From contig NZ_JAUFQP010000013.1 in NCBI RefSeq assembly GCF_030409805.1, positions 936,501 to 1,000,500 of the forward strand: a stretch of DNA of 64,000 nucleotides, read 5' to 3'. This document shows positions 15,867 through 24,805 of this stretch, piece after piece. The translations under genes and the position numbers were made by a program. The notes beneath the pieces are model-generated. The model was given only the letters and a program-made list of their open reading frames with translations, was not told the DNA's origin and did no database searches. Positions within the stretch are counted from its first letter, which is position 1. The number at the start of each line of letters is the position of its first letter. Source of the DNA: Algibacter miyuki. Lineage in GTDB: Bacteria > Bacteroidota > Bacteroidia > Flavobacteriales > Flavobacteriaceae.

Positions 15867-16976
15867 ATGATTATGAAACGTTCAGATAGACTAATTTCTT
15901 TAGATGTTTTAAGGGGTTTAACCATTTTGTTGATGATTTTGGTTAATACTCCTGGTAGTTGGGCTTATGTTTATTCTCCATTACGGCATGCGGAGTGGCA
16001 TGGGTGTACACCGACAGATTTAGTATTTCCTTTTTTCTTATTCATAGTTGGCGTGTCTGCTTGGTTTTCGGTTAAAAAGTATGCAACTAAAATGTCAAAG
16101 CCTATGTTTTTTAAAATAGGAAAAAGAGCTTTGATTATTTTTCTGTTGGGTTTGCTGTTGAATTTATACCCTTATTTTGATTTTAGTAATGTTAGAGTAA
16201 TGGGGGTTTTGCAACGTATTGCTATTGCTTACGCCTTCGGAACCATTATTTGTTTAAGTTTTGAAAGGAAAAAGATATTAGTTGTTTTAGGATTGATTGT
16301 ACTTGGTTATTGGGGGTTGCTTTATTTCGGAGGAGGGACAGATCCTTATTCTTTAAATGAAAATATTGTTAGAAAATTTGATTTATTCGTTTTTGGCGAA
16401 AACCATATATATAAAGGTTTCGGTATTCCATTCGATCCTGAAGGGTTGCTGTCGGCTATACCATCTATTGCAACGGTAATCATTGGGTATCTTGTTGGTC
16501 AGTCTATAAGTCTTGAAGCTCATGTGTTGTTAAAATCTAAAAAACTAATGACTTATGGGGCTTTGCTTACTAGTTTAGGTTTTGTTTGGGGGTTTGTATT
16601 TCCGATAAATAAGGCGTTATGGACGAGTTCTTATGTGTTTTTTACAGCTGGCTTAGCGACATTGTTTTTAGCTCTATTAATTTATGTTATCGATTTTAAA
16701 GGATATACTAAATGGGTTAAACCTTTTATTCACTTCGGAACAAACCCGTTATTTATTTTTGTTTTTTCGGGCTTATATGTAAAAACAATAAGTTATTTAA
16801 TTAAAATACCAACTCAAGATGGAGAAATTTCAGGATACAAATACTTGTATAGTAAGGTGTTTGTTCCAATTGCTGGCGATATGAATGGGTCATTATTATT
16901 TGCTTTAACTCATATTGTCGTTTTTTGGTTTATTTGTTTTTTGCTGTATAAAAATAGGATATTCATAAAAATATAG
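15867..16976 (+). CDS. nagX: NagX-like membrane protein (HGSNAT/DUF5009 family)
   Basis: 369 residues with about ten hydrophobic helices. The N-terminus 'RLISLDVLRGLTILLMILVN' and the following 'HAEWHGCTPTDLVFPFFLFIVG' are the signature of heparan-alpha-glucosaminide N-acetyltransferase-like (NagX/YeiB-related) proteins, in which the conserved His and Asp face the membrane. An ATG 6 bases further in (15873) is an alternative start. Bacterial NagX proteins occur in GlcNAc and chitin regulons; their activity (acetyl transfer or sugar transport) is not firmly established. It lies divergently from deoR and just upstream of susC, in a locus for amino-sugar use, which supports a role with GlcNAc/MurNAc at the inner membrane. 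Confidence 0.8.
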   Translation: MIMKRSDRLISLDVLRGLTILLMILVNTPGSWAYVYSPLRHAEWHGCTPTDLVFPFFLFIVGVSAWFSVKKYATKMSKPMFFKIGKRALIIFLLGLLLNLYPYFDFSNVRVMGVLQRIAIAYAFGTIICLSFERKKILVVLGLIVLGYWGLLYFGGGTDPYSLNENIVRKFDLFVFGENHIYKGFGIPFDPEGLLSAIPSIATVIIGYLVGQSISLEAHVLLKSKKLMTYGALLTSLGFVWGFVFPINKALWTSSYVFFTAGLATLFLALLIYVIDFKGYTKWVKPFIHFGTNPLFIFVFSGLYVKTISYLIKIPTQDGEISGYKYLYSKVFVPIAGDMNGSLLFALTHIVVFWFICFLLYKNRIFIKI

Positions 16977-17029
16977 TCCTTACTGCGTAAATTGTCATTA
17001 TACAACGCTTATTTTTCGAACTTAATAAT

Positions 17030-17045
17030 TAAAACATGCATAAAA
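17030..17045. promoter_or_regulatory. Candidate DeoR operator, copy 2
   Basis: TAAAACATGCATAAAA, identical (reverse complement) to 15780-15795. It sits where the -33 element of the susC promoter would be, so binding would block RNA polymerase. Downstream are further TGCA repeats (17057-17060, 17068-17072). Confidence 0.5.
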
Positions 17046-17061
17046 CAGTGTAATATTGCAA

Positions 17062-17069
17062 TAAATTTG
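17062..17069 (+). promoter_or_regulatory. Putative -7 box of the susC promoter
   Basis: TAAATTTG matches the Bacteroidota -7 consensus TAnnTTTG, 54 bases upstream of the susC ATG. No clear -33 TTG is seen at the usual distance. The candidate operator lies 16 bases upstream. Confidence 0.4.
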
Positions 17070-17123
17070 CATTATCTGATTTTTTATTATATTTTTACTA
17101 AAATTAACTTAATACTAACTTAT

Positions 17124-20100
17124 ATGAAAAATTATTATTTGCAAGTAATTGCCCTCTTGGCGTTGTTTTTTATGCAAACTTCATTTGCGCAATCAGTTAC
17201 GGTTTCCGGTGTAGTAACTGAAAAAGGAAGTGGCATGCCTTTAGTAGGGGTAAATGTGGTCATTGATGGCACATCAAACGGTAGTGTTACCGATTTTGAT
17301 GGGAAGTACTCTATTAACGGAAGTGAATTAGCAGGAGAAACGCTAAGCTTTAGTTTTATGGGGTACGAAAACAAGCAGGTTTCTTTAACAGGTAAAACAC
17401 AAGTGATAAATGTGGCATTGGAAGAAGATGCAACCAATCTTGATGAAATTGTTATTACTGCATTAGGAATTAAAAGAGAAGCAAAAGCTTTGGGATATTC
17501 GTTAACCGAAGTAAAAGGAGACGAATTGTCTTCAGTGAAATCAACAAGTGCTGTTAATTCGTTGCAAGGTAGAGTTGCGGGGGTTAATATTTCTACTAGT
17601 AGTTCGGGAGCAGCTGGATCTAGTAGGGTTATTATTCGTGGTGCAAGTTCGTTAACAGGAAATAATCAACCGCTTTACGTGGTAGATGGTATTCCTATTA
17701 TTAACAATACAAACGGTTCAGTTGTTGGAGCAACTAATGACGGAACAGGTGATGGAGGTGATGATGTTTCTTCTATAAACCCTGATGATATTGAATCTGT
17801 ATCTGTTTTAAAAGGTAGTTCTGCGGCTGCATTATATGGTTCATTAGCTTCTAATGGTGTTATCATGATAACAACAAAAACAGCTAACCGTACTAAAGGA
17901 CTAGGTATTGAGTATTCTACGTCTTATACTTTTGATAAAGTAAATACAGATTTGTTAAATATGCAAACTACATATGGGCAAGGTAATAATAGATTGAAAC
18001 CTGGTTATGAGTATGATATCAATAATAATCCAGTAGAAATCTCAGATCCTATACTTGCTACCGATGATTCTTTTGTTAGTGCATTGCAATCTTGGGGAAC
18101 TCCTTATGATGGCTCACTTGTTTATAACTGGGATGGTGTTAAAAGACCATATTCATATACTGGTAATAATCTAGATAAATTTTACGATACAGGAACAACA
18201 GCTGTAAATACTTTGGCCTTAACGAAAGGTGGCGAGAATGTAAGCTATCGTTTTTCTTTTTCTAATTTAGAAAATAAAGATATTTTTCCTAATTCAACTT
18301 TAAACAGAAAGTCATTATCATTAAATACTTCTGCGAAAATCAATCCAAACTTAACCTCAACGGTTAATGCAAAATATGTTATTGAAAAAGTTCATAACCG
18401 TATTAACATTGGAGATACACCAGGAAATGCAAATACAGTAGCTTTTGTATTGCCAGGTAATTTAGATATTTACGATTTAAAGCCAGGTTCTAATGAGGAA
18501 GGAACAGAACTTTTGTTTCAACCAAGTCAATTTATTTCAAACCCTTATTGGGCAGTTAATGATTTTAATAATGATGATAAGAAAAATAGACTAACTGTTT
18601 CAAGTACTTTAAGGTATGATATCACAGATTGGTTGTATGCAACAGGTAGAGCAGGTATAGATACTTATGATTTATCTAGAAGAAATGTAACGCCTTTTGG
18701 AACAGCATACCGTCCAGCAGGACAAATGTCTCAAAGTAAATCTACTTATACGTCATTTGATTCGGATGTTATGTTAGGTTTTGATAAAGCTTTAACCGAA
18801 AAAATATCAGCAAATGCTATCATTGGTGCTAATAGTAGAACTGCTACTTATGAGCAGTTAAGTGCACTTGGTAGAGGTTTTATAGTTATAGGTTTAGAGG
18901 ATATTAATAATACAACTTTACCTGAGCCAACAAATACTTATTTTAAAACTAAAACAAATTCAGTATACGGTTCGTTTGAAATGGATTATAATAAATACTT
19001 ATATCTAACATATACAGCTAGAAACGATTGGTTCTCAACATTATCTTTCCCAGGAAAAACAACACCAAATAATGATTTTTACTGGTCGTTAAGTGGAAGT
19101 TTATTGCTTAGTGATGCATTCAATTTGCCAGAAGCAATTACTTACGCGAAAATTAGAACAAGTTACGCTCAAGTAGCTGGTGGAGCACAAAACGCATATG
19201 CCTTAAATTTAGATTATGCCATAACAGGATCATTCCAAGGTCAGTCTTTCGGACAGTTAAATGGAAACTCAATTCCTAATCCAAACTTAGTGCCATTTCA
19301 GAAAAATGAATTTGAAATAGGTTTTGATGGACGATTTTTTAATAATCGCTTAAACTTGGATATGGCTTATTACCAAAATCAAACCACTAATGATATTGTA
19401 AGAGCTGCGGCTTCTCAATCATCAGGTTTTACATCATCAATACTAAATATTGGTGAGTTAGAAAATAAAGGATTTGAGTTATTAATTGGAGGTACGCCAA
19501 TTAGAACAGATAATTTCTCATGGAATACATCTTTTAACTTAGGTTATAATGATAGTGAAATTATTAGCACTGATGATGAGAACACACCTATTAATGTTGA
19601 TGGTAGTCAAACAAGATCAAGAACAGCTATTATCTCTCATATAGTAGGAGAAAATTACGGTGTAATCTGGGGATCATCATATAAAAGAGATGAAGATGGT
19701 AATATTATGTATAATATTTCAGGTTCTGTACCAAAACCGATACAAGGCGAAAACAAAATACTAGGTCAAGGTGTTGCGCCTTATACAATGGGTTTCTCTA
19801 ACTCGTTTAGATATAAAAATATGACCTTAGGTTTTTTAATTGATGCTAAATTTGGAGGAAGTGTACACTCTGGAACCAATAGAGAATTGGTTATGAGAGG
19901 ACTGCATGAAGATACATTAGAAGGTAGAGAAACGGGATTAGTAGTATCTGGAATTGATGATGCTACAGGTGATGCCTTTACTACGACCGTAGCTCCAGAA
20001 AACTTAAGAACATATTATGGTTTTATTGGAGAAGAAAGCGTTGGTATTTCTGAAGCATTTGTTTACAGTACAGATTTTATAAAGTTTAGAGAATTAAGTT

Positions 20101-20312
20101 TATCATATAATTTGCCAAGTAAAGTTTTGGAAAACACTTTTATTAATGAATTAAGACTGTCGTTAATAGGAAGAAACCTTTTCTTTATTCAAAAAGATAT
20201 TGATAATGTAGATCCGGAAGCAGCTTTAAACAACCTGAATTCTCAAGGAATTGAAAGGTTTGGTATTCCATCAACTAGAAGTTATGGTTTTTCTGTAAAT
20301 GTTAAATTTTAA
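17124..20312 (+). CDS. susC: SusC/RagA-type TonB-dependent outer-membrane transporter
   Basis: 1062 residues from ATG 17124; earlier in-frame ATGs (from 16992) lie upstream of the promoter box and would hide the signal peptide 'MKNYYLQVIALLALFFMQTSFAQ'. Domains: carboxypeptidase-like beta-sandwich at 25-110 ('VSGVVTEKGSGMPLVGVNVVI'), plug domain at about 120-250 ('LQGRVAGVNI', 'IIRGASSL', 'PLYVVDGIPI', 'SVLKGSSAAALYGS') and the 22-strand barrel to the C-terminus. It imports glycan fragments with TonB energy and forms a lidded complex with the SusD protein 12 bases downstream. Context (MurQ, NamZ, NagZ, GH18) suggests chitin- or peptidoglycan-derived saccharides. Confidence 0.95.
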   Translation: MKNYYLQVIALLALFFMQTSFAQSVTVSGVVTEKGSGMPLVGVNVVIDGTSNGSVTDFDGKYSINGSELAGETLSFSFMGYENKQVSLTGKTQVINVALEEDATNLDEIVITALGIKREAKALGYSLTEVKGDELSSVKSTSAVNSLQGRVAGVNISTSSSGAAGSSRVIIRGASSLTGNNQPLYVVDGIPIINNTNGSVVGATNDGTGDGGDDVSSINPDDIESVSVLKGSSAAALYGSLASNGVIMITTKTANRTKGLGIEYSTSYTFDKVNTDLLNMQTTYGQGNNRLKPGYEYDINNNPVEISDPILATDDSFVSALQSWGTPYDGSLVYNWDGVKRPYSYTGNNLDKFYDTGTTAVNTLALTKGGENVSYRFSFSNLENKDIFPNSTLNRKSLSLNTSAKINPNLTSTVNAKYVIEKVHNRINIGDTPGNANTVAFVLPGNLDIYDLKPGSNEEGTELLFQPSQFISNPYWAVNDFNNDDKKNRLTVSSTLRYDITDWLYATGRAGIDTYDLSRRNVTPFGTAYRPAGQMSQSKSTYTSFDSDVMLGFDKALTEKISANAIIGANSRTATYEQLSALGRGFIVIGLEDINNTTLPEPTNTYFKTKTNSVYGSFEMDYNKYLYLTYTARNDWFSTLSFPGKTTPNNDFYWSLSGSLLLSDAFNLPEAITYAKIRTSYAQVAGGAQNAYALNLDYAITGSFQGQSFGQLNGNSIPNPNLVPFQKNEFEIGFDGRFFNNRLNLDMAYYQNQTTNDIVRAAASQSSGFTSSILNIGELENKGFELLIGGTPIRTDNFSWNTSFNLGYNDSEIISTDDENTPINVDGSQTRSRTAIISHIVGENYGVIWGSSYKRDEDGNIMYNISGSVPKPIQGENKILGQGVAPYTMGFSNSFRYKNMTLGFLIDAKFGGSVHSGTNRELVMRGLHEDTLEGRETGLVVSGIDDATGDAFTTTVAPENLRTYYGFIGEESVGISEAFVYSTDFIKFRELSLSYNLPSKVLENTFINELRLSLIGRNLFFIQKDIDNVDPEAALNNLNSQGIERFGIPSTRSYGFSVNVKF

Positions 20313-20323
20313 AAAAGAAAAAG

Positions 20324-21823
20324 ATGAAAAAAACACTTATTTTACTAGTTATAGCTGCATTAACATTTGGAGCTTGTGATAAAGGGTTTGAGGAAATTAA
20401 TACAAATCCCACAAAACCAACACAACTGGATCCGTCAACAAAATTAACATTTGTTCAATTATATACAGGAGGTAGTAGTTATGTTGCTACATTGTTTTAT
20501 AATGTAATCCATTTAATGCAAAATGTGCAACAACTTAATGCCACATCTTATGTGTCATTTTTATACAAAGAAGGAAATACAAACCAGTTTTTTGAAGAGC
20601 AATTCTCAAATACGGTTAAGAATGTAGTCGATCTAGAAGCGCAATTATCAGCAAGTGAAGAGCCTAATGCAGCTACAGATTTAGCAATAGTGAAAATACA
20701 AAGAGTACTAATCTTTAGTCGAATTACCGATGCTTATGGAGATATTCCATACAGTGAAGCCGGAAAAGGGTTTTTAGAGGGTATTCGTTTTCCTAAATAT
20801 GACAAGCAAAGTGATATTTATGCCGACATGTTATTAACTTTAGAAACAGCTGCAGCTACCTTAGGACAAGGTGGAGCAACAAGCTCATTTGGTGCAGCAG
20901 ACTTAATGTACGGTGGAGATGTACTAAAATGGAAAAAATTCGCAAACTCATTAATGTTACGTTTGGCTATGCGTATGGTAAATGTAGATGATGCAGGTGC
21001 GAAAGCATGGGCAACAAAAGCCATTGCAGGTGGTGTTATGGTTAGTAATGAAGATATTGCTTACTTGAAATACGAAAACTCGGCTAATGATGCTGGTCCT
21101 AACGTAAACCCATTAACTAAATCTTTTACGTCAAGAGGTTCAACTCAATTGAAAATTTCTAAACCGTTCATGGATTTCATGAAAACTAAAGGAGATCCGC
21201 GCGTTTCTGTATTATGTTCTACAGTAGATGGTGATACAGATTTTGCACTTCAAACAGGACAAGATATAGATGATCCTGCTCGTGGAAATGCAAATTCAAA
21301 ACCGAATATTAATATTTTTGGAGGGTCAGGAGTTATTATTTATGATGCACCTTTATTCTTTCAAACTTATGCGGAAGTAGAGTTAATGCTGGCTGAAGCA
21401 GCAGAACGTTGGGGCATAGCAGGTGGAAGTACAGCTGTGAAAACGCACTATGAAGATGGTGTAACTGCGGCCATGCAATATTTATCACTTTATGGTCATG
21501 GAGTAGAAATCACTACAGCACAAATTGATGATTATTTAGCAGCAAACCCATTTGTGCCTTCAGAAGCATTAAAAATGATTAACGAACAATATTGGGTAGC
21601 TACTTTTGGAAATGGTGTAGAATCATTTTCAAACTGGAAGCGATCTGGTTATCCTGTTTTAGTGCCAGCAAGTGTAGCAACACTGCTTACCGGAGGAGAA
21701 ATTCCTAGAAGATTACCTTACCCAGGTTCTGAAAAATTAAACAATCCAGAGGCTGTTGAAGCTGCTACTATACAGCAAGGTGGCGATGATTTGTTAACAA
21801 GAATGTGGTGGGATGTAAATTAA
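20324..21823 (+). CDS. susD: SusD-like surface lipoprotein
   Basis: 499 residues. Lipoprotein signal with lipobox cysteine at 18 ('LTFGACDKG'). The sequence 'FEEINTNPTKPTQLDP' and the helical TPR-like layout fit the SusD-like_2 branch that pairs with SusC. It acts as the lid that captures oligosaccharides at the cell surface. It follows susC after 12 bases and a strong terminator follows its stop, so susC-susD end one transcript here. Confidence 0.92.
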   Translation: MKKTLILLVIAALTFGACDKGFEEINTNPTKPTQLDPSTKLTFVQLYTGGSSYVATLFYNVIHLMQNVQQLNATSYVSFLYKEGNTNQFFEEQFSNTVKNVVDLEAQLSASEEPNAATDLAIVKIQRVLIFSRITDAYGDIPYSEAGKGFLEGIRFPKYDKQSDIYADMLLTLETAAATLGQGGATSSFGAADLMYGGDVLKWKKFANSLMLRLAMRMVNVDDAGAKAWATKAIAGGVMVSNEDIAYLKYENSANDAGPNVNPLTKSFTSRGSTQLKISKPFMDFMKTKGDPRVSVLCSTVDGDTDFALQTGQDIDDPARGNANSKPNINIFGGSGVIIYDAPLFFQTYAEVELMLAEAAERWGIAGGSTAVKTHYEDGVTAAMQYLSLYGHGVEITTAQIDDYLAANPFVPSEALKMINEQYWVATFGNGVESFSNWKRSGYPVLVPASVATLLTGGEIPRRLPYPGSEKLNNPEAVEAATIQQGGDDLLTRMWWDVN

Positions 21824-21906
21824 AAATGAGTTTTTTAACTTAAGTATATCCGTTTATCTCTTGATATAAACATAATCAGTTTTTAATTGATTTGAGTTAG
21901 TTTTTT

Positions 21907-21948
21907 AAGAGGTGAGAGACGTTTATGTATTGCTCTCACCTCTTTTTT
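21907..21948 (+). terminator. Rho-independent terminator after susD
   Basis: The stem AAGAGGTGAGAG (21907-21918) pairs perfectly with CTCTCACCTCTT (21933-21944) and is followed by a T run. Confidence 0.85.
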
Positions 21949-22445
21949 AAATAGAAATTAAAAAGCTTGCTTTGTAAAGGGAGATAGGATTATTATACCA
22001 TTTTTACATAAGGAATTAATTAGAGATGGGCTAATAACATTATTGTCTAAACTCAATACAACAAGATTTTAGCAGTATAGGATGTATAGTTATGCTTAAA
22101 TTTTAAGAGATGTTCTTTATTCTGAAACAAAAAAAATCAATAGATAAAATACTTGAAAAGATAATTCTTTATTAATTTTTCAAGATGAAGAAATAGATAC
22201 TACATAATCTTTAGAAACTATTAAATATCCAAAAACAAACCTTTTATTTTATTAAACGTATTTATCAGATGTTCTATCTGTTATTGATAATAACGCTAAA
22301 AATCATACTATAATGTGTTCTTATAAATGTAAATATTCAATAACAAGTTTCTAATAATGACGGATGTTTTTGAAAATTTTAAAAAAACAAATAGAATTTT
22401 AAATACGAACTATTACAAATAGCACAAACCAACTAGATAATTAAA
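21949..22445. other. Intergenic region before the symporter operon
   Basis: About 500 AT-rich bases. No reading frame, RNA gene or clear repeat was recognised. It must carry the promoter for the symporter-murQ operon, but no convincing TAnnTTTG box was found close to the start. Confidence 0.5.
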
Positions 22446-23906
22446 ATGAGCGCAACACTAATTCTAATAATTATAGCATCTTATTTTGGGGTATTAATGC
22501 TGATATCTCATATCGTTTCAAAAAACACGAGTGACGAGTCGTATTACACAGGTGATAGAAATTCGCCTTGGCAAGTGGTTGCTTTTGGTATGATTGGCGC
22601 AGTTTTATCTGGTGTCACTTTTGTTTCTATTCCAGGTATGGTGGGCACTAATCATTTCTACTATTTACAATTTGTTTTTGGTAATGTTGTGGGCTATGTC
22701 TTTATAACGTATGTCCTGATACCTATTTATTACGATTTAAAACTAGTATCAATATATACCTATTTAGAAACTAGATTTGGTGTTAAGTCTTACAAAACGG
22801 GATCGTTGTTTTTCTTAATATCACAATCATTTGGAGCAGCATTAAGGTTATTATTGGCGGCTAAAATATTACAATATGCCGTTTTTGATGCTTTAGGAGT
22901 TCCGTTTTTTTTAACTGTACTTATCGTTCTTTTTTTAATTTGGGTATACACTCATAAATCTGGAATTAAAACCATTGTTTGGACTGATACATTGCAAACA
23001 TTTTTTTTGTTAATGGCTGTAGGAATTACAATATATGTGGTGAAAAGTTCTTTGAATTTAAGTTTTTCTCAAACAATATCTTCTGTTGTAAATCATGATT
23101 ATTTTGAAGTTTTTAATTGGGATTTTAATTCTGGAAATAATTTTTATAAACAATTTATTTCAGGTTTTTTAATAGCAGTAGCTATGGTTGGTTTAGACCA
23201 GAATATGATGCAAAAAACATTAACCTGTAGAAACAAAAAAGAAGCGCAACGTAATATTTTAACCTTTAGTTTAATTTTAGCAATAACTCAGTTTCTGTTT
23301 TTAGGCTTAGGGGTTATGCTGTATCTATATGCCGAAAAATTTGGTATTCAGCTAGAGATTGAAAACGGACAATTTATAAATACCGATACCTTGTTTCCAA
23401 TGCTTTCTTTGAATCATTTCGGAATCATTGCGAGTATCAGTTTTATTCTCGGAATAACGGCGGCTTCATTTTCTAGTGCAGATTCAGCGTTAACGGCGTT
23501 AACAACATCTTTTACTCATGATTTTTTAGATATTCAGCATAAAAATTCAAAAGAAAAAAAACAATTAAAAAATAGAGTTTTGTTTGGCTTTTCAGCAGTC
23601 ATTTTTACAATAATAATACTGTTTTCAGAAAGTAAAGGGGATGTTATTTCGATGATTTTTAAAGTTGCTGGCTATACTTACGGGCCATTATTAGGACTTT
23701 ATTTATTTGGAATTTTTACTAAAATAAAAATAAAAGACGAAGCTGTTCCTTTTATATGTGTTTTAGCGCCTGTGTTGACTTATTTATTAAATCATTACTC
23801 TATCATTTGGTATGAGTTTGATTTTGGATTCATGAATATTTTTGTCAATGCATTTATAACTGTGGTATGTCTAATTCTTGTTAAGAAAAAGAACGAAGCA
23901 AAGTAG
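22446..23906 (+). CDS. Sodium:solute symporter (SSS family)
   Basis: 486 residues with about 13 membrane helices. Features of the SSS family include 'GDRNSPWQVVAFGMIGAVLSGVTFVSIPG' near the N-terminus, 'LDQNMMQKTLTCRNKKEAQRN' (about 255-275) and 'SSADSALTALTTSFTHDF' (about 345-362), the Na+-binding and helix-8 signatures. It would import a sugar with Na+ across the inner membrane. Position directly before murQ and nagZ suggests MurNAc, GlcNAc or anhydro-MurNAc as substrate; specificity cannot be read from sequence. Confidence 0.88.
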   Translation: MSATLILIIIASYFGVLMLISHIVSKNTSDESYYTGDRNSPWQVVAFGMIGAVLSGVTFVSIPGMVGTNHFYYLQFVFGNVVGYVFITYVLIPIYYDLKLVSIYTYLETRFGVKSYKTGSLFFLISQSFGAALRLLLAAKILQYAVFDALGVPFFLTVLIVLFLIWVYTHKSGIKTIVWTDTLQTFFLLMAVGITIYVVKSSLNLSFSQTISSVVNHDYFEVFNWDFNSGNNFYKQFISGFLIAVAMVGLDQNMMQKTLTCRNKKEAQRNILTFSLILAITQFLFLGLGVMLYLYAEKFGIQLEIENGQFINTDTLFPMLSLNHFGIIASISFILGITAASFSSADSALTALTTSFTHDFLDIQHKNSKEKKQLKNRVLFGFSAVIFTIIILFSESKGDVISMIFKVAGYTYGPLLGLYLFGIFTKIKIKDEAVPFICVLAPVLTYLLNHYSIIWYEFDFGFMNIFVNAFITVVCLILVKKKNEAK

Positions 23907-23983
23907 AATAATATAAACACATTTAAGAGTTCGTAAATGTGTGTTAAATCAAATAAAAAAATAATATAAAATATTTAGATGCT

Positions 23984-24805
23984 ATGGAAAACCATTTAAC
24001 AACTGAGCAAGTTTCAGACTACGATAACTTAGACCAAATGAAAACATTTGAGTTACTGTTAAATATGAATACTGAAGATAAAACAGTACCTCTAGCGATT
24101 GAAAAAGCGATTCCGTCTATTGAAAAATTAGTCGATACTATTTATGATAAAATGAGTAATGGCGGACGATTGTTTTACATAGGAGCTGGAACAAGTGGAA
24201 GATTAGGTGTGCTTGATGCTTCGGAATGTCCACCAACTTACGGGGTAACCGATGACATGGTGATTGGGTTAATTGCTGGAGGAGATATTGCCCTTAGGAA
24301 GGCAGTTGAAAATGCAGAAGACGATACCAAATTGGCATGGGATGATTTGCAGAAATTCAATATAAATGAAAACGATGTTCTTATAGGAATTGCCGCATCT
24401 GGAACAACACCGTATGTTATAGGAGGGGTTAAAAAAGCTAGAGAAAATAATATTATCACAGGATGTATTACCTGTAACGGGAATTCACCTTTATCACAGG
24501 AAGTTGATCACGCTATTGAATTAATCGTAGGTCCAGAATTTGTTACCGGAAGTACTAGAATGAAAGCAGGTACTGCTCAAAAACTAGCACTGAATATGAT
24601 TTCTACTACCGTAATGATAAAATTAGGTAGAGTAAAAGGCAACAAAATGGTAGACATGCAACTGTCTAATAAAAAGCTTGTAAACAGAGGAGTTCAAATG
24701 ATTATGAACGAACTTCATATTGAAGAGGAATTAGCAACTACACTATTATTAAAACATGAAAGTGTTAGAAAAGCAATTGATGCATTTAATACAACAAAAA
24801 AATGA
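23984..24805 (+). CDS. murQ: N-acetylmuramic acid 6-phosphate etherase
   Basis: 273 residues, slightly shorter than the usual 300. SIS-fold sugar isomerase motifs: 'LFYIGAGTSGRLGVLDASECPPTYG' (63-87) and 'GSTRMKAGTAQKLALN' near 195. The glutamates Glu81 and Glu112 correspond to the catalytic pair of the E. coli enzyme (83 and 114). It cleaves the D-lactyl ether of MurNAc-6-P, giving GlcNAc-6-P and D-lactate in the cytoplasm. Its TGA overlaps the ATG of the GH3 gene (ATGA), so the two are translationally coupled. A MurNAc kinase, needed to make the substrate, is not in this window. Confidence 0.95.
   Translation: MENHLTTEQVSDYDNLDQMKTFELLLNMNTEDKTVPLAIEKAIPSIEKLVDTIYDKMSNGGRLFYIGAGTSGRLGVLDASECPPTYGVTDDMVIGLIAGGDIALRKAVENAEDDTKLAWDDLQKFNINENDVLIGIAASGTTPYVIGGVKKARENNIITGCITCNGNSPLSQEVDHAIELIVGPEFVTGSTRMKAGTAQKLALNMISTTVMIKLGRVKGNKMVDMQLSNKKLVNRGVQMIMNELHIEEELATTLLLKHESVRKAIDAFNTTKK

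Noticed and set aside
21960-22440. Degraded gene before the symporter
   Set aside because: No frame gives a recognisable peptide on either strand; composition is simply AT-rich.
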